64,000 nt of DNA from Fluviicola sp. (lineage in GTDB: Bacteria; Bacteroidota; Bacteroidia; Flavobacteriales_D; Crocinitomicaceae). How positions within the stretch are numbered: the first letter of the stretch is position 1; every line of letters starts with the position of its first letter. Positions 26,103 to 34,902 of the stretch are shown here, piece after piece. The position numbers and the translations under genes are program-made. The stretch lies in the NCBI RefSeq assembly GCF_029266855.1, contig NZ_JAQSWB010000001.1:496001-560000 (forward strand). The letters run 5' to 3'. Below the pieces are notes generated by a model. That model ran no database searches. It was not told where the DNA came from and was given only the letters and a program-made list of their open reading frames with translations.

Positions 26103-26414
26103 TTATAAATCCTCAAAGTGAACATCGCCGACATAAGATGAATTTGAATCTTCTCTTATATTCAGTTCATTGGCTTTGTTCATCACTTCCAGTAAAGTTT
26201 CCGAAAATTTCTCGAAATCTTCTTTGTAAAGAAATACTTTGTGTTTTTGAAAGACTTCTTTTCCGTTTACATTTACTTTCTTGCTTTCAGTAAGCGTAAT
26301 GTAATGATCCTGGCCTTTTGTGGCTTTAATATCAAAGAAATAGGTACGTTTTCCGGCCTTAACAATTTTAGTAAAGACCTCTCGTTGAGAATCGTAATCG
26401 AGTTCGTTTTGCAT
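26103..26414 (-). CDS. DUF3276 / PUR-family nucleic acid-binding protein
   Basis: 103 aa. Contains the PUR-like beta-beta-beta-beta-alpha repeat: REVFTKIVKAGKRTYFFDIKATKGQDHYITLTESKK, then KHKVFLYKEDFEKFSETLLEVMNKA. DUF3276 proteins of Bacteroidota and spirochaetes are homologues of eukaryotic Pur-alpha and bind single-stranded purine-rich DNA/RNA. Free-standing gene between parA and an exported protein. Confidence 0.88.
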   Translation of the reverse strand: MQNELDYDSQREVFTKIVKAGKRTYFFDIKATKGQDHYITLTESKKVNVNGKEVFQKHKVFLYKEDFEKFSETLLEVMNKANELNIREDSNSSYVGDVHFEDL

Positions 26415-26486
26415 AGTTTAATTAGAGTTGCAGCAAAACAAATATTCATTATTATTTATTGAAATACAATATTTTGATCGAGAAAT

Positions 26487-27608
26487 TTACTTCCGGGGTT
26501 TTCTCTTTCTTCCGGAATTGAGGGTGGAAGGAGGCTCTTCGTCTTTTTTGTGTTTCTTCCGGGCTTCATATTTTTCAAGCGCAGTCATGTCTTTCTTGTC
26601 CTTTTTAACGGGTTTTTTACCTTCTTCCGTAGTATTTGTAGCATCGGAATCGGGGAGTACCGCCACGTGAACATCATTCGATGATCCTTTTCCTTCGCCT
26701 GTAGGATCTATCCATTTCCCCGGGGTAGAAGTGGTACTGACTTCTCCGCTTTTGTCATCGACTTGTGCAACTGAAACTGTGACATCTTTTTTGTTAACGC
26801 CAACCACATCTTCTTTCAACACCCAGCGATTATTATCCAGGACATATGCATCGTAGGACATGTCGGGTACGTAAAACTCATAAAAACCAACCATTGTTGG
26901 AGTTTCAGGCATTAAGTGGTCGAAAATGATCCGCTTGTATTCAGATTCATAACGCAGCGACATAACAGAACGTTCCGAATGCTCGAAAAACAAGCGCTTC
27001 GCCGTCGTATTTCCTGATTTAAATAAAGGATATCCAAGTTTCAGACTGTTCCCGGTAAAATAAAGCACATCGATCAGTTTGGTGTTGCTCATCCGGGTTC
27101 CGCCATCCCAACCTAAAACAGTATAATAGGTTTTATTCGCTTTTTCAACCGGGATGATCTGGTAATACAAGGCGCCGTACCACATGTCTGCTTCCAGTGT
27201 TTCTTCAGGTTTGGCGGTCAGCATAAACGATTTGTCGATCAGTTCGATTACTTTGTGCTTTGTGTCTTTTAATGAGTTTCTGTGAATAACGTAAGCGAAA
27301 TACTTTTGACTTCCGTCTTCCTGTTCTACATTCCAGTTAACGATGCGGACCAGTTTATCCGGACTGTCAATAATTCCAAGGGTTCTCAGTTTCGTAAATG
27401 CTAAATCGAAAGCGCTCGGCTCGTGAAGTGTTTGGTCGATCAGTGTCTTGAATTGTTTATTCCAGAATTCTTTGCGCTCATTGTTTCGGGAGGAACGGAC
27501 AGAGTCTAGTAAAACAGATAGTTCCTGTTCTCTTGAATAAACGTCAAACTGTCCCCAGGATGGGAGACTCGTAAGAAGTATAATTAATAAACCGAATGAA
27601 ACCTTCAT
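26487..27608 (-). CDS. Exported hypothetical protein with Lys-rich tail
   Basis: 373 aa. Signal peptide (to ~residue 20, SWGQ). Residues ~20-280 are a mixed, mainly beta domain with no family recognised (features: RIVNWNVEQEDGSQKYFAYV, ALYYQIIPVEK, YTVLGWDGGTRMSNTKLIDVLY). The C-terminal ~65 residues are low-complexity and strongly basic (KKPVKKDKKD, EARKKHKKDEE, RKRKPRK). Probably periplasmic. No partner is obvious: the ferredoxin gene upstream ends 54 bases before it. Confidence 0.7.
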   Translation of the reverse strand: MKVSFGLLIILLTSLPSWGQFDVYSREQELSVLLDSVRSSRNNERKEFWNKQFKTLIDQTLHEPSAFDLAFTKLRTLGIIDSPDKLVRIVNWNVEQEDGSQKYFAYVIHRNSLKDTKHKVIELIDKSFMLTAKPEETLEADMWYGALYYQIIPVEKANKTYYTVLGWDGGTRMSNTKLIDVLYFTGNSLKLGYPLFKSGNTTAKRLFFEHSERSVMSLRYESEYKRIIFDHLMPETPTMVGFYEFYVPDMSYDAYVLDNNRWVLKEDVVGVNKKDVTVSVAQVDDKSGEVSTTSTPGKWIDPTGEGKGSSNDVHVAVLPDSDATNTTEEGKKPVKKDKKDMTALEKYEARKKHKKDEEPPSTLNSGRKRKPRK

Positions 27609-27662
27609 AACACTAAAACGCTAAAAAAGCAACTATGTTACATTTTAAGGATGAACTTGCTG

Positions 27663-28043
<381 letters not shown>

Positions 28044-28098
28044 TCAGATTTAAATGCTGAAATATTTTAAAAAATAATGGATTTCGCCCAGGAGGAAT

Positions 28099-28106
28099 TA
28101 ATTTTG
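28099..28106 (+). promoter_or_regulatory. -7 box of the acyl-CoA reductase promoter
   Basis: TAATTTTG, exact consensus, followed by CAGG and then the GTG start. The four-base gap matches that seen at trmH and at the his leader peptide. Confidence 0.6.
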
Positions 28107-28110
28107 CAGG

Positions 28111-29157
28111 GTGGAAAAAAAAACAATCATAGAAGTTTTTGGTCAACTTAGAAAAGCATTAAGTGCATTTACACTCAATGAACAATGGCCCGGTTACGAA
28201 TGCGGATTAACGGAAGAAGAGTTTTTAAACTTCCGGAAAGTAATCAACAAGGAGTTTCAGTTGAATCCCTGGTTTACAAAAGAAAATTGTTTTAAAGCTT
28301 TAAACGGGATCATTCATTTGACTGAACAAGAATCCCTTGTGGAATTTTCGAATAACTATCAATATACGCAAAAACCTAAAACCATTGCATTGATCATGGC
28401 GGGAAATCTTCCGTTCGTGGGCTTCCATGATTTGCTCTGCGTTTTGATTACCGGCAACAAAGCTTTGTGCAAATTAAGCAGTTCCGATAGCCGGATTCCG
28501 GTAAAACTGATCGAATGGATGTTTGAATGGAATCCCGAATTGAAAGACTACATCCAAATTTCCCTGGGTCCGATCAAAAACTACGATGCCGTAATTGCTA
28601 CCGGAAGTAATAATTCTATTGCTCAGTTCGAAACTTATTTCAGTCATGTTCCTCATTTGTTTAGAAAGAGCCGGACTTCGATCGCTTTATTGGATGGTTC
28701 TGAAACAGACTTGGAATTAAGTAAACTGGGAGCCGACTGCTTTGATTTTTTTGGAATGGGTTGCCGGAACGTTTCCAAACTCTATTTACCTGCCGGATTT
28801 AATTTAAACCGCATTTTTGAAAACTTCCTGGATCAGGCGCATCTTATCCAACATCACAAATACGGGAATAATTACGATTACAATCGCACGGTTTTCCTGA
28901 TGAACCAAATACCGTTTTTGGATAACAATGTATTCATGCTGAGAGAAGACGAAGGAATTCACGCTCCCTTATCTGTGATCTATTATGAATATTATGAAGA
29001 TAAAGCGGTGCTCCTGGAAAAAATAGAGGGAATGCGTGAAGATCTTCAGGCTATTGTTGGTCATGGTTTCATTCCTTTCGGAAAGGTTCAGGCGCCGGAT
29101 ATCAGCGATTTTGCCGACGGTGTAGATACCTGTAAATGGTTGAATTCACTGGATTAA
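28111..29157 (+). CDS. Acyl-CoA reductase (LuxC-like)
   Basis: 348 aa from a GTG. Related to the LuxC/acyl-CoA reductase part of the aldehyde dehydrogenase superfamily: IALIMAGNLPFVGFHDLLCVLITGNKALCKLSSSD (nucleotide-binding region) and a probable active-site Cys218 in FFGMGCRNVSKLY. It would reduce an acyl-CoA or acyl group to an aldehyde with NADPH. No LuxD/LuxE partner is nearby. The divergent ferredoxin gene is a common neighbour in Bacteroidota (recall). An AGGAGG-like run lies before the -7 box and thus upstream of the expected mRNA start. Confidence 0.82.
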   Translation: MEKKTIIEVFGQLRKALSAFTLNEQWPGYECGLTEEEFLNFRKVINKEFQLNPWFTKENCFKALNGIIHLTEQESLVEFSNNYQYTQKPKTIALIMAGNLPFVGFHDLLCVLITGNKALCKLSSSDSRIPVKLIEWMFEWNPELKDYIQISLGPIKNYDAVIATGSNNSIAQFETYFSHVPHLFRKSRTSIALLDGSETDLELSKLGADCFDFFGMGCRNVSKLYLPAGFNLNRIFENFLDQAHLIQHHKYGNNYDYNRTVFLMNQIPFLDNNVFMLREDEGIHAPLSVIYYEYYEDKAVLLEKIEGMREDLQAIVGHGFIPFGKVQAPDISDFADGVDTCKWLNSLD

Positions 29158-29341
29158 TACATATATGAACCACTGTCTGCACGGGTGGTTGCTTTGTGAA
29201 TAAAGCTTTGTTTTCTCTCATTCACTACGGAGTGAAAAGCAGAGAAACATAGAAGCTCATAGAAATTTTAATTGCTTTATCGGAGGCGTCAGTGTTTAGT
29301 CGTTAAATATATCTAGTCAAAGTTAAATATATATACAAACG

Positions 29342-29418
29342 TCGCTATATCTATGCTTTATTTATGCTTCAATCATGGTTCATTCATGCTTGAAAGATGG
29401 AGTATCTATGCTATAATT
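29342..29418. repeat. Degenerate array with exact 11-bp period
   Basis: Seven consecutive 11-bp units; ATG begins at 29353, 29364, 29375, 29386, 29397 and 29408 without a slip. Unit consensus about ATGCTTNANTC (examples ATGCTTTATTT, ATGCTTCAATC, ATGGTTCATTC). The first unit (29342) is the weakest. 11 is not a multiple of three, so it is not a coding repeat; it is close to one helical turn, so repeated contacts would lie on one DNA face. Confidence 0.75.
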
Positions 29419-29663
29419 AGGTTATGTCCCTCGGCTTTTCCGTCTTGACCAAAGCAGATCATACAAATGATCACTTCGGATCGAGTGGACGGAGCCTTAC
29501 TTCATACTTGCTTTAAAGCTGGATTATTCATTTCGGTATTCGTCACTTAATGCTTTTACTATTTGAGTACAATTCCTTTAGATTAGAACATTGGTTTCGT
29601 GCGATTTAAACAGTTATCAACAATTGAATCAAGAGTTTTCAACAATTTTTGTAACCAAGTTCT

Positions 29664-29671
29664 TACATTTG
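29664..29671 (+). promoter_or_regulatory. -7 box of the glucosaminidase promoter
   Basis: TACATTTG, exact TAnnTTTG, 20 bases before the chosen ATG at 29692. Confidence 0.55.
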
Positions 29672-29691
29672 CGTATTCTAGACAGAATTCA

Positions 29692-30687
29692 ATGCCTTTT
29701 AAGATGATGAAAAGCTTAGCAATTGTAGGATTTGGGATTTCGTTCTGCTCTTTCGCAGGGGAAGTTCCGGCAAAAATGACCCAGGCAGACTACGTAACAA
29801 TGTGGTCGAATGTGGCAGTTGAACACATGCTTACTTATAGAATTCCGGCAAGTATTACACTTGCACAGGGATTACTTGAAAGTGGAAATGGAAATTCGCC
29901 GCTTGCAGTAGAAGCAAACAATCATTTCGGGATCAAGTGCAGTGACTGGACGGGTGAAAAGATCTACTTTGATGACGATGCAAAAGGGGAGTGTTTCAGA
30001 AAATATCCCACTGCAACTGAATCTTACAATGATCACAGTTTATTCCTTACGAAAAAGCCGCGCTACGCAGGTTTATTCCAATTCCCCGTTGATGATTATA
30101 AATCCTGGGCAAAAGGTTTGAAAAAAGCGGGTTATGCAACACATCCGGAATACGCGGAAAAATTAATTGATTTGATTGAGCGACTGAAGCTCTATGAATA
30201 CGATGATAAAACTGCTCCTGACAGTAAAGGAACAGAATTGCTGGCTAATAATGCAAAGGAAAGTACTAAGACAAAAGAGGCGAATACCAATAAACCGGTA
30301 TCATCTATGAAAATCGATGAGTCTTGTTTGAAGTATCAAAATCACATCGCGAAAGAAAATAAGAACGAAGTAAAATACATCATTGCCCGAAAAGGAGATA
30401 CTTATTATAAGATTGCACAGGAATTTGACCTTGGAATGTGGCAGATGTACAAGTACAATAATTTTGCAGACAAAAAAGACATGCTTGAGGCCGGTGACAT
30501 TGTTTACATTGAGCCTAAACGAAGTAGAGCACGGAATAAAGGAGCTGTTTTTGTTGCAAACAAGGATATTACATTGATCGAAATTTCCCAGGCAGAAGGA
30601 ATTAAATTGAAAAGTCTGGTAAAAATGAATGGATTTACATCCGAAAAAGTAACTGTCCAAAAAGGGCAGAAGGTTCTTCTTCGTTAG
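29692..30687 (+). CDS. Glucosaminidase (GH73-like) with two LysM domains
   Basis: 331 aa from ATG 29692; ATGs at 29704/29707 are alternatives that give a tighter signal peptide (MMKSLAIVGFGISFCSFAG). Residues ~35-165 form a flagellar-FlgJ/LytG-type glucosaminidase domain: SITLAQGLLESGNGNSPLA with the catalytic Glu, NHFGIKC, SYNDHSLFL. Two LysM peptidoglycan-binding repeats follow (~225-275, IIARKGDTYYKIAQEFD; ~282-330, TLIEISQAEGIKL). It cleaves cell-wall glycan strands in the periplasm during growth or division. The low-complexity linker (~170-215) is rich in Lys, Thr and Asn. Confidence 0.9.
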   Translation: MPFKMMKSLAIVGFGISFCSFAGEVPAKMTQADYVTMWSNVAVEHMLTYRIPASITLAQGLLESGNGNSPLAVEANNHFGIKCSDWTGEKIYFDDDAKGECFRKYPTATESYNDHSLFLTKKPRYAGLFQFPVDDYKSWAKGLKKAGYATHPEYAEKLIDLIERLKLYEYDDKTAPDSKGTELLANNAKESTKTKEANTNKPVSSMKIDESCLKYQNHIAKENKNEVKYIIARKGDTYYKIAQEFDLGMWQMYKYNNFADKKDMLEAGDIVYIEPKRSRARNKGAVFVANKDITLIEISQAEGIKLKSLVKMNGFTSEKVTVQKGQKVLLR

Positions 30688-30722
30688 TTTTATTGCGTTG
30701 AAGTTTATTGTTGTTGTTTGTG

Positions 30723-30750
30723 AAAGGTTGTGTAATGCAACCTTTTTTTA
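30723..30750 (+). terminator. Terminator of the glucosaminidase gene
   Basis: AAAGGTTG / CAACCTTT 8-bp stem with a seven-base loop followed by a T run. Confidence 0.85.
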
Positions 30751-30861
30751 TTCCCCCTGCTTACTTAGGATTTCAACAGATAAATACGGATTAATCATTG
30801 GTTCACTGCATATAAGGACTCAAATTGTTTTAAAAAATCTGCTGGGATTAAAAGATATTGT

Positions 30862-30869
30862 TAAATTTG
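30862..30869 (+). promoter_or_regulatory. -7 box of the 510-aa protein promoter
   Basis: TAAATTTG, exact consensus, 15 bases before ATG 30885. It overlaps the upstream in-frame start at 30858, which is therefore rejected. Confidence 0.55.
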
Positions 30870-30884
30870 AGAAACTCCTGTGTT

Positions 30885-32417
30885 ATGAAACCTTCAAACG
30901 AACTGTATAAACTAATCAAGTCGTTGACGAAATCTGAAAAGCGTTTTTTTAAGCTTTCATCCGCATTGCAATCCGGTGAGAAAAACTACCTGAAGATTTT
31001 TGATTTTATTGAAAAGCAAGGTGCTTACAGGGAAGAAGATCTGAAGGAATACTTTCAAAATGAGACTTTTGTAAAACACTTACCTTCTGAAAAGAATCAT
31101 TTATACCGTTTGATATTAAAAAGTCTTCGTGTTTATTATTCTGAGCAATCTGCTTCGAGTATTTTAAAACAGGAATTGAAAAATGTAGAGATTCTTTACA
31201 ATAAGGCACTTTACAAAGAGTGTGAGAAGTTTGTCCAGAGAGCAAAAAGCCTTGCTGTTGAGCATGAAGAGTTTTATTATTGGTACGAACTGATCTCCTG
31301 GGAGAAAAAGCTGCTCGAGGCCGCTTACGAGGATGGTGAGTTTTCAAGAAACCTGGATGACATTATCGAAGAAGAAGAGTCGGTTATTTCAAAGCTCAGG
31401 AATCTTGCCGAATACCAGGTAATCTATTCCAAAATCAATTTAATCTTCCGTTCGGGAGGTTTTACGAGAAATGAAGAAGAACGCAAAATTGTTGATGATA
31501 TATCTGATTATCATTTGATCAAAGGAAAGAATACTGCTCTTTCTACCAGGGCATCATCCATGTGTTATTACATAAAAGGATTGTGTGCCGCTACAAACAG
31601 GAATTATGAAGACAGTTTCCAGTTTTTCAACCGTACAAAAGATATCCTGGATAACAATCCGCTGATCAAAGAAGATTTGGGACAGCGTTACATCCTGACA
31701 CTTTCGCATCTTTTAAGATGTTATATTGACAACAAACAGTTTAAAGAAGCTGCCAATGTGATCCACGAAATCCGTTCACTTGAAGGAGGGAAGGGATTCA
31801 ATTCGATGGACTTGTCGTTACGTATTTTCACGATTTCGTACAATGGGGAGTTTGCATTGAACCATGCTACCGGAAACTTTGAGGCTTCTGCAAAATTGGC
31901 AGATGAAGTGCGGGGAAGACTTCGCGACCTGGATGACAAAGTTTCAAAAGAGCAAAACATTTTATTCAGTTACAATCAGGCGTACACGTATTTCGGGATC
32001 GGAGATTATAAAAAAGCCTTATCCACTTTGAATGAGGTACTGAATGACAATGAACAACGATTAAGACAGGATATTTATAGTTTTGCGCGAATTTTCAACC
32101 TGATCATTCACCTGGAGTTGGAAAATTATGATTTCCTTGAATATGTCATTAAATCCACTAATCGCTACTTAAGCAAGCATGACCGCGATTATGAAATAGA
32201 AAATGTGGTAATCAAGCATTTAAGAAAACTTGCAAAAAGCATGAATATCGCTCAGCGCAATGAGATTCTTTCTAAAATGAAGATAGAGGTTGCCGAACTG
32301 ATGAAAGATCAGCAGGAACGTGTTATCCTCGATTATTTCCACCTTCCGGCATGGATCGATTCAAAACTGGATAAAATAGATTTCTCGAAATCAATTAAAG
32401 AATACAATCATTTATAG
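30885..32417 (+). CDS. Helical-repeat hypothetical protein (510 aa)
   Basis: Cytoplasmic, almost wholly alpha-helical protein starting MKPSNELYKLIKSLTKSEKRFFKL. Helix pairs resemble tetratricopeptide repeats (for example NIHF-type stretches: YNKALYKECEKFVQRAKSLA; NQAYTYFGIGDYKKALSTLNEVL at ~365-390). No enzyme motif. The N-terminal KLIKSLTKSEKRFFK pattern is recurrent in Bacteroidota proteins of unknown function (recall). Likely a scaffold. Converges with the FadL-like gene, overlapping it by 10 bases. Confidence 0.75.
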   Translation: MKPSNELYKLIKSLTKSEKRFFKLSSALQSGEKNYLKIFDFIEKQGAYREEDLKEYFQNETFVKHLPSEKNHLYRLILKSLRVYYSEQSASSILKQELKNVEILYNKALYKECEKFVQRAKSLAVEHEEFYYWYELISWEKKLLEAAYEDGEFSRNLDDIIEEEESVISKLRNLAEYQVIYSKINLIFRSGGFTRNEEERKIVDDISDYHLIKGKNTALSTRASSMCYYIKGLCAATNRNYEDSFQFFNRTKDILDNNPLIKEDLGQRYILTLSHLLRCYIDNKQFKEAANVIHEIRSLEGGKGFNSMDLSLRIFTISYNGEFALNHATGNFEASAKLADEVRGRLRDLDDKVSKEQNILFSYNQAYTYFGIGDYKKALSTLNEVLNDNEQRLRQDIYSFARIFNLIIHLELENYDFLEYVIKSTNRYLSKHDRDYEIENVVIKHLRKLAKSMNIAQRNEILSKMKIEVAELMKDQQERVILDYFHLPAWIDSKLDKIDFSKSIKEYNHL

Positions 32418-33877
32418 TCAAACTTATATTGCATTCCGACATTGAATGTGGTATTGGTGATGTCCAGTTCTGTTCTGCTTTCATAGAATGCTTTGTAAAC
32501 AGTGCTTTGCATCAAGTAACGGACAGACAGGTCGATATATACGCGATTGATCCGAAATCCCAAGCCGCCACTGATTGTTTGACTATAGCTTTTCCCGTAA
32601 CTTCTTGCCAGAGTATCTCCCTTCGGATAATAACCGTAACCACCACGAACGAAAAAGGTGTTGTTGATCGCCCATTCACCACCAACCCGGACATTTAGAG
32701 CATCAAGTAATTGGTCTTTAACCACTTTGTTTTCAGCTGCATAGTCATAATCGACATATGCCTCATCATTGGTTGTTTTCAATCTTCCCCAACCATAATT
32801 CAGGTATTCCAAATCCACATTAATACAACCGTTGTCTCCAAATACAAGTCCCAGGGATCCGACAAACTTTGTGGGGGTCCAGATTCTGTATTTGTACTTG
32901 TCAGCCGGTATAAAGCTAGGGTCCACAGTTCTCATACCGTCATTATGAAGTGCCTGCATGTTTGCTGTGGATTCATCTGTAATCTGGTAAAAAGTAGGTG
33001 TGTGAAGCGCAATTCCCAAACGAAGAAAATCAGTTGGTAAAAAGATAGCTCCCAACTTAAGATTTGTACCTCCGCCTTTTGTGCTGTAATCATATTGATA
33101 GATAAAAGATCTGAGGGAAACCCCGGTAGTGTCGGTAAGTGTCTCTTTGTGAACCAGGGATTCGGAGAAATTGATTGTATTGTATGAAATAGAAGCACCA
33201 AAATAAATTTTATCTATATAATTCGCGCTAATCGCAAAGTAAAACTCATTAATTCCACCTTTGTTCAGAACAGTGCGATTATGAAGCATATCTCCGGAAT
33301 TCAGTCTCGGGTAATAGTTATTGTTTGCATCCGGGTCAATTGCATACGTTTGGTAGGCAAGTGATGCGGTATATGGCTGATAATCATACAATGTGTTCGG
33401 ATCGATTCCACTGGCACCCGAAGCAAAAACATCCAAGAGGGATTCGAATTGCTGACCGCTGTAATTAAATGAATTGTTGAAGTTTGCAATGCGATTCATT
33501 CCGAACGAGATCTGCGTATAGATCAATCCGGAATTCGAACTGGAAACATCACTGACAATCGTACCGGCCAAATTGGGGATTCTTACATTAAAAGCATCCA
33601 TTGACGAGGTGTTCTCATTAAACCTGGAAGTGGTTTTCACACTTGTCCCGATTACACCAAAAGAAAAGGAACTTACCGAGGCACGACCAAATCCTGCCGG
33701 ATTTATACCTATACAACCGCTTTCAGCACCAAGGGCCCCGAAAGAACCACCCATCGCATCAAACCTGGCAGAACCCTGTACATAAGTGTTCGATAGTCTG
33801 TATACATCTGTTTCATTTTGCCCGAACGCAAAAAAGGCTCCCGTAAAAACTGAAGCCAAAACGATTTTTGTTATCAT
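32408..33877 (-). CDS. OmpP1/FadL-like outer membrane transport protein
   Basis: 489 aa. Signal peptide (to ~residue 19) then a FadL-type start: QGSARFDAMGGSFGALGAESGCIGINPAGFGRAS, where GxxxINPAG marks the N-terminal hatch. The rest alternates in beta-strands and closes with TTFNVGMQYKFDYK. The family forms 14-strand barrels that take up long-chain fatty acids or other hydrophobic compounds. Substrate not decidable. Nine bases after the lipoprotein gene, so cotranscribed with it. Confidence 0.87.
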   Translation of the reverse strand: MITKIVLASVFTGAFFAFGQNETDVYRLSNTYVQGSARFDAMGGSFGALGAESGCIGINPAGFGRASVSSFSFGVIGTSVKTTSRFNENTSSMDAFNVRIPNLAGTIVSDVSSSNSGLIYTQISFGMNRIANFNNSFNYSGQQFESLLDVFASGASGIDPNTLYDYQPYTASLAYQTYAIDPDANNNYYPRLNSGDMLHNRTVLNKGGINEFYFAISANYIDKIYFGASISYNTINFSESLVHKETLTDTTGVSLRSFIYQYDYSTKGGGTNLKLGAIFLPTDFLRLGIALHTPTFYQITDESTANMQALHNDGMRTVDPSFIPADKYKYRIWTPTKFVGSLGLVFGDNGCINVDLEYLNYGWGRLKTTNDEAYVDYDYAAENKVVKDQLLDALNVRVGGEWAINNTFFVRGGYGYYPKGDTLARSYGKSYSQTISGGLGFRINRVYIDLSVRYLMQSTVYKAFYESRTELDITNTTFNVGMQYKFDYK

Positions 33878-33886
33878 TTATTTAAT

Positions 33887-34816
33887 TTATCTTCTACCAC
33901 CACTTCTTGATCCTCCTGAAGGTGAACTAACACTTCCGCCCGAGCTTCCCCCGCTTCTGATTGTAGGAGAGCTTGTTTTTGTATTGGAATTCGTGTTTGT
34001 ATTGTTAATAGTCCTGTTGTTCGTACCGGAATTAATAGTTGATTCACCGTTTCTTTGGTATGAACCCGAACGTGGTGCAGATGCTGAAGTTCGCCCCGTA
34101 CTAACAGGTCTTACAGATCCTCTGTTGTTCAAATTGGCATTTCTTCCACTGCCGGTTACAACAGGTGAGGAGTTAACCATTGTATTTCTTCCGGTTCCGG
34201 AATATCCCGGTGTATTTGGTTTTGCAATTAATTGGTTCGGATAGCTTACAATTCCATTGTTCGAGGAGCCCATTCTTCCTGCAGAAGTACCTGCATGCGA
34301 ATTAGAAATATTGGAAGCGGTGTTTGGTTTGTTAGCCGGTGTGTGCCAGGAAGTATTTCCATACCATTGCCCGTAACCTCCTCCATAATAAGGATTTCCG
34401 TAATAACCGTATGGATTGTAGCCGTAGTTGTAATAACTGCCGAATCCTATTGAAGGATAAAGACTGTTTCCATAACCATATCCACTCGAATGATTATAAC
34501 CGCCATATCCATAATAACCTAATCCACTCAGAGATGAATAAGGGGAGTAACCGTAAAAAAGGTACTGGGAATTATAGAAGTAATCGTTATACTGTCGTGG
34601 AGAAACATATGTGGTTCTTTCCGCAAGAGCTTCTGTTTGCTCCTTTTTAGCGACATAAGTGGCGTAATCGGTTACATCGTTTAAATCGGTTCCCGGAGGC
34701 ATTATAGGTGTACGTGTATTGTAAACATCGTCCTGCATGAAATGCTCAGAAGTTCCACATCCGACAAGGGATGCAGCAACTGCAGCACAGACTCCGAAAT
34801 TTATCACTTTGTACAT
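33887..34816 (-). CDS. Low-complexity lipoprotein (Gly/Tyr/Asn/Ser-rich)
   Basis: 309 aa from ATG 34816; the frame runs 26 codons further up but only the inner start gives a lipoprotein signal with lipobox LVGC (Cys ~20). After a short acidic segment (~24-70) comes a Tyr/Gly-rich block (~75-155, repeated YGYG, GYNPYGYYG) and then a Ser/Asn/Gly/Thr/Arg-rich tail ending GGSRSGGRR. It looks intrinsically disordered, as in surface or matrix proteins. Same operon as the FadL-like barrel. Divergent from proS with 86 bases between. Confidence 0.78.
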   Translation of the reverse strand: MYKVINFGVCAAVAASLVGCGTSEHFMQDDVYNTRTPIMPPGTDLNDVTDYATYVAKKEQTEALAERTTYVSPRQYNDYFYNSQYLFYGYSPYSSLSGLGYYGYGGYNHSSGYGYGNSLYPSIGFGSYYNYGYNPYGYYGNPYYGGGYGQWYGNTSWHTPANKPNTASNISNSHAGTSAGRMGSSNNGIVSYPNQLIAKPNTPGYSGTGRNTMVNSSPVVTGSGRNANLNNRGSVRPVSTGRTSASAPRSGSYQRNGESTINSGTNNRTINNTNTNSNTKTSSPTIRSGGSSGGSVSSPSGGSRSGGRR

Positions 34817-34902
34817 AACAATAAAGATTAAATGGTTGATTAAAGATAGCTTATTTATTTCTAATTTTACGGTTTTATTCTTAAAATTTAACATACTCTA
34901 AA

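Larger units (their letters stand above)
29158..29691. other. Gene-free region with periodic repeats
   Basis: 534 bases with no convincing gene on either strand. Contents: two direct copies of GTTAAATATAT (29302 and 29322), the 11-bp-period array (29342-29418), an inverted repeat GATCAT-ACAA-ATGATC (29457-29472), and the promoter of the glucosaminidase gene (29664-29671). The open frame from the GTG at 29599 crosses that promoter and was cut back. Confidence 0.6.

Noticed and set aside
29342-29418. CRISPR or coding tandem repeat
   Set aside because: The period is 11 bases, far too short for CRISPR, and not a multiple of three, so it cannot code for a repeated peptide.
29599-29691. GTG start and 31-residue extension of the glucosaminidase
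   Set aside because: The extension is translated from before the -7 box TACATTTG and lacks a signal peptide; the ATG at 29692 gives one.
33786-34244. 152-aa forward frame, Leu/Val/Pro-rich
   Set aside because: Mirror of the low-complexity lipoprotein gene on the other strand and of the FadL-like start.
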